Positions 1 through 12,102 are shown, counted from the first letter of the stretch. The stretch: DNA of 64,000 nucleotides from Cladocopium goreaui (GCA_947184155.2 CAMXCT020002056.1:1-64000), one strand, 5' to 3'. Made by a program: numbers and translations. Notes: generated by a model not told the origin, from the letters alone.

Positions 1-9
1 AAACTTCGC

Positions 10-235
10 ATGGCTGGTCCGGCTTCGGTTGTCAACTGGTTGCTCCAGGGCCGTACCGGAGAAATCCATCAAGTGGTCTTGGCCCAGACAGAGCACATCG
101 AAGAGTGGAGTGTTCTCTGGCATGTCCCCGTGGATGCAGCCGCCAAGGACACCGTCACGGCCTACTTTCACCGACTGGCCACGGCAGAGCTGACAGTAGA
201 TGACCCCCAATTGAATCCAAATGGACGCTTGTCAA
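10..235 (+). CDS. Partial coding exon, unknown protein, cut by the window edge
   Basis: The frame opens with an ATG at base 10 and reads as balanced, protein-like sequence (for example VVNWLLQGRTGEIHQVV and AELTVDDPQLNPNGRL) until about base 235. Beyond that it becomes low-quality and runs into the repeat unit that starts at 335. The frame may continue upstream of the window, so the ATG need not be the true start. No family is recognised. A splice donor near 230-240 is possible (AG followed by GC). The other frames over this stretch are broken or of poor composition. This is one of the few plus-strand host coding candidates. Confidence 0.4.
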
Positions 236-334
236 GAGGCTTCATGTCGTCAGAGACAGCATGCCGGAAGAGGCACGTAGCTCCACAGCTTGGACGAACA
301 CACTGCCGGCGTCATCCGAGGTCGCAGCCACCGG

Positions 335-2811
335 ATTGGACGAACCGATGTGAACTGATGTTTGTTCCGCAGGAGTCAGTCGGAGACTGGTTCTGAAGCG
401 TCTTGCTGATTTTCCTGGCTCCGCATGTTTGCGCAAGCATGCCCAGTCGCAGCCACCCGATCCAACGAAGAGATGTGAGCTTTGGCTTGTTCCCGCAGCA
501 ACTCTCAGTCGGAAACGGAACTTAAGCGTCTTGGTTGATTATTTCCTCGCTCCGCGGGCTTTGGACAACGTCGCTGCTCACACAACACTTCTCGGATTTG
601 GCTCCTACATTTTCTGGCAGGTTTGTGGCAAACTTCACGCAACCATTCGACGTTCGCAGAAAAAAACAAAGGCATTTCGCATGTCTGATTGTTTGCAAGT
701 CTAGTAATGGCTCTGGTGCTATCCTGCCGTCGCCATGATGGAAAATTACCAAGTCTGTGATGCTCTTATAATCACTCCGGCTTGCATTAGGCCACGACCC
801 TGGAACTGTCGAGCGACAGGCTCCCGATGGGCTCACTGAGCTGGACCGTTCCAGTGTTTTTTTCACCGAGCTGGGGATCTCAGTGCGATTTTTTCTGTCG
901 AGATTGTAGACAACAATCTGGTTTGGCTCACTCTTCCTCACTGATATCAATCTGGTTTGGCTCACTCTCCATCACTCTCACTCACCGTGACTCACTTTCC
1001 ATGCGCTCCACCAACCGACCATAAAAGTTTTGCAGGTGTGTGATGCTTCTTTGCATCTGCGTTTTCGTCAGGCCAGGGCCCCGGGCACTGGTGGGGGGAA
1101 GAGAGCGATAGGCTGCTGCCACATCTTGTTGCAATCATGCGATTACAGTTTGTAACCAAAAGATGGATACAGCCTAGGATAAGAGTCTCAGTGCAAGGTA
1201 CCGTCAGGACCCAGGACCGACCATGCAAGTTTTGCAGGTCTGTGATGCTTCTTTGCATCTGCGTTTTCGTCAGGCCAGGGCCCCGGGCACTGGTGGGGGG
1301 GAGAGAGCGATAGGCTGCTGCCACATCTTGTTACAGTCATGCGATTAGAGTATATGACCAAAAGATGGGTACAGCCTAGGATAAGAGTGCAAGGTACCGT
1401 CAGGACCCAGGACCCTAATCCCAGCAAGATTCTGGAAGGGAGCATCAGGGCAACCCCATTATATGAGATCGTGGTACTGACTTTGTCCCATTATATTTGA
1501 TATCGTAGCACTGAGTTTGCCCCAGCCCACCGACCTCCGCCTCCTGCCAGGTCCGCCCGTTTATATTTTTTGGGGAGATGGCAAACCACCTTGTTTGGGG
1601 GGCCCCAAAGCACACGCCCGTCATTGCATATCGATACACGTTGGTTTCGCGTCGCATCGTTGTCCTTCTTTCTGGTTCGCATGGAAACGGGACTTCGCCA
1701 CCTTCCCCCTCGACACATGCACACACGATACAAGGTATACGTGTCCAGGCTCCTCCTCAGGTCTTATGATTTTAAAAGGAAGTGATGGTGTACCATGGCC
1801 TTGCCATCAGCCACGGTACATCTATTATCACTTCCTCCCAATTGAATTTATGATAACCTTCGGCCTGTAACCCCGGTTCCCCCCGATTTCTTGTTGTGGG
1901 CAGATAGGCCTCTCTCTGGACGGATGGACTTTTCTAAGTAAAAGAAAAGCAAAAACTATTTTCTGTTGCTTCTTCAAAGTGATCCCCTTTGAGAAGGTCC
2001 ATTGACCTTTTTTGGGATTGATCGAGTGGCCTCAAATTGATGGTTGACGAGGTCATTTTGAAGAAGCAAGTAACTAGCTATTTGCTGGAGAAGAACATCA
2101 CGGCGATCACCAAGGTCATCACAGATGTGTGAAGAAAAGGGTGAGCAAGGAGAACAACAGCTACCTTGCTGTTTTGAAGCCCGGAGAAACACCTCGCCAC
2201 TGCCCAGGCGAAACAGATGGACGCGTTACAGTGGCTGGCGGTGGTGTCATGTGGTTCCCACCTATCAGCAGACAAACTCAACATGTACATACACGAGACG
2301 TGTGACTGGCTATCTGCCTGCGAGGGAATCCACCTCCGTCCAAAACGCGACGGACGACCAGGTTGTCCTCGTGCGCGCTTTGGTTCAGCTGCTGCAAGCA
2401 GTAATCGCGTCAAGCTGTTGCAGGACAATCTCGGGACTGACAAAAGTTTTAGTTAGGCTTGCCATGACATTACACACTTGGTCACGTATTGTGATGCGGT
2501 GCATATCGTCGAATCATTGTCTCACAGCTATGGAATATTTCGATTTGACAACCTTAGCGATTTGCTTACACTGTTCAAATATATATATATATTATATTTC
2601 AAATATATATATTATATATGTAACTATTGCCCGTTCCTATTACAATATTCTCAGGGGCTAGCGGCTAGGATGGTTCCCCCACCTTGGCGGGGGGCAGGTC
2701 GGTTAGTCGCCTGACTCAGCACCTCCGTGAGCAACTACTCCAAGGCAGGCTCTTGCCTCTGGGCTGCAGCTCCAGTTCCGGGAGTTTTGACGATGAGTTT
2801 TTTTTAAAGAA
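335..2811. repeat. Tandem duplication, unit 1 (about 2.48 kb)
   Basis: The segment starting ATTGGACGAACCGATGTGAA at 335 recurs at 2812 and, as a stub, at 5080. The two long units match throughout. Unit 1 is about 210 bp longer because a ~202-bp piece (1025-1226) is repeated in tandem inside it (1227-1410). The right-hand part, from about 1450 on, is nearly identical between units. The left-hand part, roughly 340-1000, carries many single-base indels. The unit begins with two diverged ~110-bp subrepeats (about 320-430 and 430-540) that share GTCGCAGCCACC and TTGTTCCGCAG blocks. Confidence 0.9.
2217..2456 (+). pseudogene. Truncated copy of the duplicated ORF (unit 1)
   Basis: This 79-codon frame starts MDALQWLAVVSC and ends at a TAG codon at 2454-2456. 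In the second tandem unit the equivalent position is TGG and the frame continues. The sequence is compositionally protein-like (CDWLSACEGIHLRPKRDG), but no family is recognised. Upstream, in other frames, there are further protein-like scraps (for example 2040-2110), which suggests a decayed gene duplicated with the repeat. Confidence 0.35.
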
Positions 2812-5079
2812 ATTGGACGAACCGATGTGAACTGATGTTTGTTCCGCAGCAGTCAGTCGGAGACTGGTTCTGAAGCGTCTTGCTGATTTTCCTGGCTCCG
2901 CATGTTTGCGCAAGCATGCCCAGTCGCAGCCACCCGATCCAACGAAGAGATGTGAGCTTTGGCTTGTTCCGCAGCACTCAGTCGGAAACGGAACTTGAAG
3001 CGTCTTGTTGCCTCGCTCCGCGTGCTTGGGACAACGTAGCTGCTCACAAAGACATTTCTCGGATTTGGCTCCTACATTTTTTGCAGTTTTGTGCAACTTC
3101 ACGCAACATGTCGACTTCGCAGAAAAAAAGCAAGGCATTTCGACATGTCTGATTGTTTGCAAGTCTAGCATGGCTTCTGGTTGCATGCTGCGTCGCCATG
3201 ATTGAAAATTACGCAAGTCTGTGATGCTCTTATATGCATCTCCGCTGTCATGAGGCCACGACCCTGGACTCGAGCGGACAGGCTCCGATGGATCACTGAG
3301 CTGGACCGTTCCAGTGTTTTCACGAGCTGGGATCTCAGTGTGATATTCTCTGTCGAGATTGTAGACATCAATCTGGTTTGGCTCACTCTTCCTCACTGAC
3401 ATCAATCTGGTTTGGCTCACTCTCACTCACTCTCACTCACCGTCACTCACTTTCCATGCGCTCCACCGACCGACCATGAAAGTTTTGCAGGTCTGTGATG
3501 CTTCTTTGCATCTGCGTTTTCGTCAGGCCAGGGCCCCGGGCACTGGTGGGGGGAAGAGAGCGATAGGCTGCTGCCACATCTTGTTGCAGTCATGCGATTA
3601 GAGTTTATAACCAAAAGATGGGTACAGCCTAGGATAAGAGTCTCAGTGCAAGGTACCGTCAGGACCCAGGACCCTAATCCCAGCAAGATTATGGAAGGGA
3701 GCATCAGGGCAACCCCATTATATGAGATCGTGGTACTGACTTTGTCCCATTATTTGATATCGTAGCACTGAGTTTGCCCCAGCCCACCGACCTCCGCCTC
3801 CTGCCAGGTCCGCCCGTTTATATTTTTTGGGGAGATGGCAAACCACCTTGGTTGGGGGGGCCCAAAGCACACGCCCGTCATTACATATCGATACACGTTG
3901 GTTTCGCGTCGCATCGTTGTCCTTCTTTCTGGTTCACATGGAAATGGGACTTCGCCACCCTACCCCTCGACACATGCACACACGATACAAGGTATACGTG
4001 TCCAGGCTCCTCCTCAGGTCTTATGATTTTAAAAGGAAGTGATGGTGTACCATGGCCTTGCCATCAGCCACGGTACATCTATTGTCACTTCCTCCCAATT
4101 GAATCTATGATAACCTTCGGCCTGTAACCCCGGTTCCCCCCGATCTCTTGTTGTGGGCAGATAGGCCTCTCTCTGGACGGACGGACTTTTCTAAGTAAAA
4201 GAAAAGCAAAAACTATTTTCTGTTGCTTCTTCAAAGTGATCCCCTTTGAGAAGGTCCATTGACCTTTTTTGGGATTGATCGAGTGGCCTCAAATTGATGG
4301 TTGACGAGGTCATTTTGAAGAAGCAAGTAACTATAGCTATTTGCTGGAGAAGAACATCACGGCGATCACCAAGGTCATCACAGATGTGTGAAGAAAAGGG
4401 TGAGCAAGGAGAACAACAGCTACCTTGCTGTTTTGAAGCCAGGAGAAACACCTCGCCACTGCCCAGGCGAAACAGATGGACGCGTTACAGTGGCTGGCGG
4501 TGGTGTCATGTGGTTCCCACCTATCAGCAGACAAACTCAACATGTACACACACGAGATGTGTGACTGGCTATCTGCCTGCGAGGGTATCCACCTCCGTCC
4601 AAAACGCGACGGACGACCAGGTTGTCCTCGTGCGCGCTTTGGTTCAGCTGCTGCAAGCAGTAATCGCGTCAAGCTGTTGCAGGACAATCTCGGGACTGAC
4701 AAAAGTTTTAGTTGGGCTCGCCATGACATTACACACTTGGTCACGTATTGTGATGCGGTGCATATCGTCGAATCATTGTCTCACAGCTATGGAATATTTC
4801 GATTTGACAACCTTAGCGATTTGCTTACACTGTTCAAATATATATATATTATATATATTTCAAATATATATATATATTATATATATGTAACTATTGCCCG
4901 TTCCTATTACAATATTCTCAGGGGCTAGCGGCTAGGATGGTTCCCCCACCTTGGCGGGGGGCAGGTCGGTTCGTCGCCTGACTCAGCACCTCCGTGAGCA
5001 ACTACTCCAAGGCAGGCTCTTGCCTCTGGGCTGCAGCTCCAGTTCCGGGAGTTTTGACGATGAGTTTTTTTTTAAAGAA
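2812..5079. repeat. Tandem duplication, unit 2 (about 2.27 kb)
   Basis: This is the second copy of the unit at 335-2811, lacking the internal 202-bp doublet. A third copy starts at 5080 but stops at 5132, where an ATC microsatellite begins. The long minus-strand frame crossing 2716-3426 straddles the unit junction and its subrepeats. I regard it as non-coding. Confidence 0.9.
4476..4928 (+). CDS. Longer version of the duplicated ORF (unit 2), unknown protein
   Basis: The frame has 150 codons and matches the unit-1 ORF at 2217-2456 over its first 79 residues. It then reads on where unit 1 has a stop (TGG here, TAG there), giving HDITHLVTYCDAVHIVESL and more before entering a TA microsatellite at about 4838, which contributes Tyr/Ile-rich residues that are probably not real protein. 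No domain is recognised. The readable frame on both sides of the variable stop suggests that the unit-2 state is ancestral. An expressed gene, a pseudogene or chance are all possible. Confidence 0.3.
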   Translation: MDALQWLAVVSCGSHLSADKLNMYTHEMCDWLSACEGIHLRPKRDGRPGCPRARFGSAAASSNRVKLLQDNLGTDKSFSWARHDITHLVTYCDAVHIVESLSHSYGIFRFDNLSDLLTLFKYIYIIYISNIYIYYIYVTIARSYYNILRG

Positions 5080-5132
5080 ATTGGACGAACCGATGTGAAC
5101 TGATGTTTGTTCCGCAGCAGTCAGTCGGAGAC

Positions 5133-5194
5133 ATCATCATCATCATCATCATCATGATCATGATCATGATCATCATCATCATCATCATCATCAT
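5133..5194. repeat. ATC/ATG trinucleotide microsatellite
   Basis: A run of about twenty ATC triplets, with a central stretch of alternating ATGATC. It sits exactly where the third copy of the 2.3-kb tandem unit breaks off. Confidence 0.95.
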
Positions 5195-5311
5195 GTGCCA
5201 GCGATGTTTACCAGCCACAGGGCATGCAGAAAGAATTCACAAAATGTGCGGCTGCGCTCGAAAGAGTGCAGAACATTACTTTGGTCAGCGAAAGTATGGT
5301 GAGCACACCAT

Positions 5312-5559
5312 CGTTTTGATAAGGAGCCAAAGCCTGGTTCGGTCAACAGCAGAGAAACACAACACAAGCGCCAGAATGCATAACGCAAGCGCCTTAGGAG
5401 CCAAGGTCTTGGGTTGCGAGGTGCTGGCCTGAGGTCGTTTTGATAAGGAGCCAAAGCCTGGTTCGGTCAACAGCAGAGAAACACAACACAAGCGCCAGAA
5501 TGCATAACGCAAGCGCCTTAGGAGCCAAGGTCTTGGGTTGCGAGGTGCTGGCCTGAGGT
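5312..5559. repeat. Two tandem copies of a 124-bp sequence
   Basis: CGTTTTGATAAGGAGCCAAA begins at 5312 and again at 5436. The two copies are essentially identical over 124 bp, and a third begins (TTGTTTTGA) before diverging. The minus-strand frames across it (about 5285-5638) show the same peptide twice for this reason and are not evidence of a gene. Confidence 0.9.
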
Positions 5560-5639
5560 TGTTTTGAATGTGTGTTAAACATAATATGGTGTTGAATATG
5601 TCAGGCACACCAACAGTTTGTTCCCCACACACACACACA

Positions 5640-5745
5640 AACTCACCTACCTACATACATACCTACATACATACCACCATCGTCCCTCCATCACTCTCAT
5701 ACTTCCTCTTCCCTTCTCGCTTTCTCTGCTCAGTCTAAGTCTAAA
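5640..5745. repeat. CTAC/CATAC microsatellite and CT-rich stretch
   Basis: Repeats of CTAC and CATAC are followed by a pyrimidine-rich tract up to about 5745. No gene is seen here. Confidence 0.8.
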
Positions 5746-5781
5746 GAAGTTGGTAACATGTGGGGTTATCCGGTCCTTTAA

Positions 5782-8032
5782 TGGATTATTTGTTAGAAGC
5801 GTTGGGTATGAGGCTGGGTTTTCATTTTGTAGGAGTGGAAGGGGAGGTGTCAGTAGGCAATAGTATTGTAAATACTGTGTGATACTGTAAAATATTGACA
5901 CATACTGCAAACGAATAAGTAATCAACACTGTTAACGAATCAGTTTTCTGCAGGGCTGCTCCTTTAAAACGGAGATCCTACAACTTTTCTAAAAAATTGT
6001 TCCCAAGGATTTTTTAGCTTGAAAGGTGCCAGCCCAGATCCAAACATGAAACCAAACTTTGGGCCTTGGAAAAAACATTTTCTATTCAGTAGGGGGTCTT
6101 TTTCATGATCACTGGCACTCTGTGTTTTACTATAAAATGGAGACCCAACCACTCTTCTAAAATGGTTCCCAAGGATCTTTTTGCTTGAAAGGTGCCAGCC
6201 CAAACGTGAACCACATTGTGGGCCTTGGAAATAGCGGTTTCTATTCTATAGGGGGCACCTAATCACTTGGACTCAGGTTTTCATTCTGTAGTGGATTATT
6301 TGTTTGAAGCGGTGGGTATGAGGCTGGGTTTTCATTTTATAGGAGTGGAAGGGGAGGTGTCAGTGGGCAATAATATTGTAAATACTGTATGATACTGTAA
6401 AATATTGACACATACTGCAAACGAATAAGTAATCAACACTGTTAACGAATCAGTTTTGTGCAGGGCTGCTCCTTTAAAAATGGAGATCCAACCACTCTTC
6501 TAAAAATGGTTCCCAAGGATTTTTTTGCTTGAAAGGTGCCAGCCCAAACGTGAACCACATTTTGGGCCTTGGAAATAGCGGTTTCTATTCTATAGGGGGC
6601 ACCTAATCACTTGGACTCAGGTTTTCATTCTGTAGTGGATTATTTGTTTGAAGCGGTGGCCAGTATGAGGCTGGGTTTTCATTTTATAGGAGTGGAAGGG
6701 GAGGTGTCGGTGGGCAATAATATTGTAAATACTGTATGATACTGTAAAATATTGAAACTTACTGTAAACGAATATATAAGTAATCAACACTGTTAACGAA
6801 TCAGTTTTTAGCAGTGCTGCTCCTACAAAATGGAAATCCAACACCACTTCCAAAAAATGGTCCCCAAGATTTCTTGTCTTGAAAGGTGTCAGCCCAAACG
6901 TGAACCACATTTTGGGCCTTGGAAATAGCGGTTTCTATTCTATAGGGGGCACCTAATCACTGGGACCCAGTTTTTCATTCTATAGTGGATTATTTGTTTG
7001 AAGCGGTGGCCAGTATGAGGCTGGGTTTTCATTTTATAGGAGTGGAAGGGGAGGTGTCGGTGGGCAATAATATTGTAAATACTGTATGATACTGTAAAAT
7101 ATTGACACGTACTGCAAACGAATAGGTAATCAACACTGTTAACGAATCAGTTTTGTGCAGGGCTGCTCCTTTAAATGGAGATCCAACCACTCTTCTAAAA
7201 ATGGTTCCCAAGGATTTTTTTGCTTGAAAGGTGCCAGCCCAAACGTGAACCACATTTTGGGCCTTGGAAATAGCGGTTTCTATTCTATAGGGGGCACCTA
7301 ATCACTTGGACTCAGGTTTTCATTCTATAGTGGATTATTTGTTTGAAGCGGTGGCCAGTATGAGGCTGGGTTTTCATTTTATAGGAGTGGAAGGGGGGTT
7401 GTCAGTGGGCAATAATACTGTAAAATATTGAAACATATTGTAAACGAATAAGTGGTCAACACTGTTAACGAGTTAACGAATCAGTTTTGTGCAGGGCTGC
7501 TCCTTTAAATGGAGATCCAACCACTCTTCTAAAAATGGTTCCCAAGGATTTTCTTGCTTGAAAGGTGCCAGCCCAAACGTGAACCACATTTTGGGTCTTG
7601 GAAATAGCGGTTTCTATTCTATAGGGGGCACCTAATCACTTGGACTCAGGTTTTCATTCTGTAGTGGATTATTTGTTTGAAGCGGTGGGTATGAGGCTGG
7701 GTTTTCATTTTATAGGAGTGGAAGGGGGTGTCAGTGGGCAATAATACTGTAAAATATTGAAACATATTGTAAACGAATAAGTGGTCAACACTGTTAACGA
7801 GTTAACGAATCAGTTTTGTGCAGCGCTGCTCCTTTGAAATGTAGATTCAACCACTCTTCTAAAAATGGTTCCCAAGGATTTTTGAAAGGTGCTAGCCCAA
7901 ACGTGAACCACATTTTGGGCCTTGGAAATAGCGGTTTCTCTTCTGTAGGGGGCATGTTTCCTAATCACTGGGACCCAGTTTTTCTTTCTATAGTGGATTA
8001 TTTGTTAGAAGCGGTGGCCAGTATGAGGCTAA
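5782..8032 (+). repeat. Satellite array, monomer about 330-350 bp
   Basis: The landmark TGGATTATTTGTT recurs at 5782, 6292, 6636, 6986, 7331, 7665 and 7994, giving spacings of 510, 344, 350, 345, 334 and 329 bp. The first unit is longer because the block around TTCCCAAGGAT is present twice in it. Each monomer carries the same blocks in order, including GGGTTTTCATTTTATAGGAG, CACTGTTAACGAATCAG, GGTGCCAGCCCAAACGTGAA and ATAGGGGGCACCTAATCAC. Small ORFs inside the array are by-products. No gene is supported between about 5.6 and 8.4 kb. Confidence 0.92.
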
Positions 8033-8145
8033 TCATACTGGCCACTGCTTGTAACAAAATCTAACAAACAATCCACTATAAAATGAAAACCTGAGTCCAA
8101 GTGATTAGGAAAAAGACCCCTATAGAATAGAAAACTGGGTTTGCA
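8033..8145 (-). repeat. Inverted partial satellite monomer with palindromic junction
   Basis: Directly after the array, sequence from the monomer end (the TATAGTGGATT, ACTCAGGTTTTCAT and AATCACTTGG blocks) reappears in reverse complement. At the junction GTGGCCAGTATGA (8015-8026) faces TCATACTGGCCAC (8033-8045) across about 6 nt, so the array turns head-to-head. Homology to the monomer fades after about 8145. Confidence 0.85.
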
Positions 8146-8496
8146 ATGCCTCAAGTTTGGTGTCACTTTTGGGTATGTAAACTGCATGGGCGCAATCCAG
8201 GTACCATTCTATAGTAAACACTGGCCTACCAGCCTCATCTCTATAGAATCGTACCCCCAGGTGATCTATTTTATTGAGATTTTTCCAAGGAGGATTAATA
8301 AAATATATTGATTCCAGCGCATTGAGTCACATGAGACATTACAGTAAAGAGAATCAAGTCATCTATACGAATATAGAAGTGGTTCTTTCATTCAGGAAAT
8401 CTTTTTTGGATAGATGAAGTGAAACATGTCGAGATTTTGGTGTTGAAAAAGCATTCTGCTTTCTCAGAAGACTATGTCTATGGACCAGATAACGAC

Positions 8497-8646
8497 CTAG
8501 TCCGTTTTCTTGTACCAAACCTCACCATCGCTCCAGCAAATGGTGGTCTCAGCACCACTTTTTGAGACTACCTTGCAGCCGCTTGGCATCAAAAAGGCAG
8601 GGGCAGCTTCACAAGAGATGTTTTCTTCATTTGACTTGGTGTGCAT
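8497..8646 (-). CDS. Exon-like reading frame, unknown protein
   Basis: A 49-codon minus-strand frame with protein-like composition (ISCEAAPAFLMPSGCKVVS and WSDGEVWYKK). It starts with ATG at 8646 and ends with TAG at 8497. Dinoflagellate exons are often this short, so it may be one exon of a longer gene together with the frames at 8715-8900 and 8935-9174. Function is not recognised. Confidence 0.3.
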   Translation of the reverse strand: MHTKSNEENISCEAAPAFLMPSGCKVVSKSGAETTICWSDGEVWYKKTD

Positions 8647-8934
8647 CTAGCTAGCACAAGCAAACAATGACCACAGACCCAAACTTCCCATAAGACTTGA
8701 GATCAGATGCGCCGCTATGCATTTTGCCCTCCAGAAAAATGCTGACGCGCAACGAATCTGCCTTGACATGCAAGCAGGACTCTGTTTGGGTATATGTTGG
8801 CAAAAGATCCATGCAGCAATACAATCAATGCCACCTCCGTGAGATCACAAGGAGGATGATTGAAACCCGGGACCCATGTCATCTTATTCTCCTTGCACAT
8901 GCCGAGGCAAACTCAAGTCAGATCTGATGCTGTT

Positions 8935-9174
8935 TCAACGATGTTTAGCAAATGCGTGTCTCACGCATCTCTCGTCCTTGATGGTTCCGAGGAACACATT
9001 GTCTCCTTTCCGTAACCATGGCCCTTCAAGAATTCCGCCCATAAAATTTGCCTCGAACAAAGTTGGCATCATTTTTGCCATCACAATGCGCGACTGAATT
9101 CCGAATCTTGACAGAATGTCAACGCCCAGCTCCAGCCTGGGCGCCTTTAACCTCCTGCAGCACCGGCACCTCAC
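8935..9174 (-). CDS. Exon-like reading frame, unknown protein
   Basis: This minus-strand frame has a convincing central part (IVMAKMMPTLFEANFMGGIL and GPWLRKGDNVFLGTIKDE). Near the end of that part there is GCGTGAGA, so the true exon may stop at about 8970 with a GT or GC donor rather than at the stop codon. It lies about 0.3 kb upstream, in the minus-strand sense, of the frame at 8497-8646, and the two may belong to one gene. No domain is recognised. Confidence 0.35.
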   Translation of the reverse strand: MRCRCCRRLKAPRLELGVDILSRFGIQSRIVMAKMMPTLFEANFMGGILEGPWLRKGDNVFLGTIKDERCVRHAFAKHR

Positions 9175-9179
9175 TGACT

Positions 9180-10950
9180 TGGATTGCCTCTATATACACT
9201 TTTTAACAAGGTTGGCGATAAGGGGCCGAATTGCTGTAAGGATCTATCAGGATGTTTTGCCTTTTCTGGTGGTGCAGTCAAAGGTCCGATGTCACATCAA
9301 GGCTGGCTGAAGTGCCGCTCTCATCCTCAACGCATTTACAAATTCCTTGTCCCATACCTCAGCACAAGGCAATCAAGTGGACAAATAGAGACAGTAAAGC
9401 TGATAGTTAGCAATACGAATTGTATGAATTCTATGAATTCAATGAAAACACAGTAGCAATTCAGGGAAAAAAACACAGTAGCTTTGCTCTAGCTTTGCTG
9501 TGGCATCAAAAGATCAAGATCGGCAATTCTCAAGATCAGAGGCTCCAGCAGAGGCCGAAACACTAGTCCCACACCCTACAAACGCCTACGTGGTCCACAT
9601 TCTGCTTGAGCTCAAAGTCAAAAAAAAGTTAAAGCCAATCAAGACAGATCAAAACAGAAAATTGGAGGCCTAGCAACACGAAGTTCTTGATTTCTGATAA
9701 CCACTGTAGCAGCAGACCGCACCAATTTGCTGCGCATGGCAAGCATAAGCGAAAACTGCAGCAGCTTGTGACCTTCCAGCCTCTCCTGCTCCGCAGCACA
9801 CAGTCACTCGAATCGAGACAAGTGATACGCGGATCCTTTTTCGGCAATTATATTTTGATAAGCTTCTTTGGCCTTTTGTTCGCCGGACGAGACTTGCTCT
9901 TGAGGAGACAGGTCTGTTGCCATGTTGCAAAATTAGGCCTCAAAACCCTTTGGAGGAGTTACCTACTCCACCTCTATGACAGAATGTTCAAAAGAGTCTT
10001 AAAATGTCATGTACTACAGAACGTAGCAATCATCCCATCCTGTGGTGTATGTATGTTTTTCATGTCAGAAAAGAGAATACCCCTCACCCTGTAACCAAAG
10101 TGTCTGCTATTGCGAATGAGTTCAAAACCTGGAAACAAACCCATCCCTGCTCTTGAACAGGGTTTCTTCGCATCCCATTAAGGGAGAAAGGCGTAAGTCA
10201 TCTTGGCCCCGCCAAGTGAAACCAAATCATGGCAATTCTTCGGTTCAAATCAGGCTCATAAGAACGTGCGCCACATGGACTTGTAGCCCTGGTCGCCCTA
10301 GTCGTCAGGATGAAAGGCCTGGCCTCCACTTGTAACATCCTTGGAGGCAAACAAACAAGTTGAAGCATTTTCCTGCGCTCCTATTTGCATCTGACAACAA
10401 CATGCATCGACTTCTTGACTTGTCATACTCCGTCACTTCAATTCAGGTCGAGTGGAAAACAAGCCACATTCAAGACGATCCTGAATCAGCTTTGAGTTGC
10501 AAGGTCAACAAATGCACACAAGACACAAGCAAGCGGCTTTGCAAGCACTCTTTGCCAAGGCGTCATTTTTAGGTTGGGTTGCTTTGTCTACCTCCAAAGG
10601 CTTGCTAGTACATTTGCAATTTTGGACCGTATTCCCTGACAGCTGCAAAATGCAGCTTGCCGCAAGTTTTAGCGGCTCTAGTCTGACAGGCAGTTCAGCC
10701 AGTTGGCTGTGCTTCTGAGCTCTCCAGCTCAGCATGTCTTTGTGCATATGTGACATGCATGTACACACGTATGGGCCGTATGGGTATCACATGCTTTCTG
10801 CAAATTCCATTTATTGAACCAACTCACCATGGAGCATGGAAACACAGAGACACACCAAACAATACACCATATGTATCCGTTGGAACTCATCCCGAGAATC
10901 ATTTACAATTTACACTTCACGCCAACTGGCATATCAGCCCTTCAAGAAGC
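9180..10950. other. No supported gene in this 1.8-kb stretch
   Basis: Only short overlapping frames of poor composition are seen on both strands, with no clear repeat and no RNA gene. It may be intron or intergenic sequence next to the minus-strand gene ending at 10957. Confidence 0.5.
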
Positions 10951-10956
10951 AAAGAT

Positions 10957-12102
10957 TTAGGCCATTGCCTCTGCCAACATCCTTCTGGTTGCCTCCATCG
11001 GATCTTCCTCTTGCTTCTCCTCTGCCTGTTCCTTCACGTAATCTTTGAATCGCAGCATCAGGACTGCTTCCAGGCGCTTTTCTGGATAGAGCTCATCAAG
11101 AGCATCTGCTTTCCACGAGCTGCCATCTTTTTGGATCGTGGCAACGAGCCAGACTCCAGTGGATCTAAGTCCTTCAGGCCTTCTCAGCCGCAACAACTCG
11201 GTCTTACCTTCTAAGACCTTGGCTGTCCAGGGTGAAGGACCTTTGGCAGTAGTATATCCTTGATTCGAAGAAGCATCATTGATGGTCTCTCGTGCCGCAA
11301 GTTGTGCTACCAACGCCACCAATGGCACGCCTTTCATTTCTGATAAATCCAATGTGTTTCCATCGATGATCACAGGTGGTCCACTGGTGGGGAACTGCCA
11401 CCAGGAGCATTTTGGCATGGCGGCTTTTTCGTTGCCCATGTCATCTGTGGTGACCTTGGCAACTATGGACCCACCTTCACAAGGTGACGAGAGCAAGGGA
11501 TCGAAGAGCGGTTTCTTTGGCGCAGGTTCGCGCAAAAAATCACCAAAACCCCTGGCTGCCCAACCAGGTTTTTGCTTTGCTGCTGGCTGTAGTTCCCGAT
11601 CCCGTTCAGCTAGATATGCCGCACCGCTGGTTCGCTTCATTGGGCTAAAGTTTCTGACTGGATGGACGATTGAATGGTTGACTGAAAAGCATCTCTTTAT
11701 GTACTTGATTGTACGTATGTACGTATATTCGTATTATATATGTCATCCATAAATCCCCATGACATGTGGCCTGCTTGTTACGTATTGTTCTCCGCAATAA
11801 CCTGACCACTGCATCTGAAAAAATTGAGTATCCTTCATACCAAACAATGATATTGTTGGCCGAGAAATTGTGAGATATTGATAAAGCTTGAGCCACGGAA
11901 CAATGCCTGTAGTATTCGGAAGCCAGTCGAGCTAGTTAAATAAAAAACAACCAGCACTCAACAAAGTCAAAGCTCGTACCAACATGATGGGACTTCAAAA
12001 TAATTATAGATCATCCCTGGAAGACTGGTCTCCCTAAGACCAAGGGGTCACCGAGCCATCCACCAGGAGCACGGGAGCTGCATGGCGATTTCGTTCTGCG
12101 AT
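10957..12102 (-). CDS. Multi-exon protein gene, unknown function (3' exons)
   Basis: The main exon (10957-11644) encodes about 227 residues beginning MKRTSGAAYLAERDRELQ and ending in a charged helix with a KEQAEEKQEEDP segment followed by stop. Composition is even throughout. The ATG at 11640 lies four bases inside a likely acceptor (CTTTAG before CCCAATG). An upstream exon at 12041-12102 (protein-like IAERNRHAAPVLLVDGSV) has a GT donor whose phase joins exactly in frame with that acceptor across a 396-bp intron. A further exon candidate lies at about 12180-12255 (EVTWMNDPRLAQMCGAEDAD). The ATG may therefore be internal. The N-terminus is basic and the C-terminus acidic and probably helical. 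No family is recognised. The splice model is inferred, while the long frame itself is directly visible. Confidence 0.6.

Noticed and set aside
2716..3426. 236-codon minus-strand frame
   Set aside because: It spans the junction of the tandem units and two 110-bp subrepeats, and the matching frame in the other unit is broken.
10195..10270. GGTTCAAATC, a tRNA T-loop-like stretch
   Set aside because: No acceptor, D or anticodon stems pair around it.
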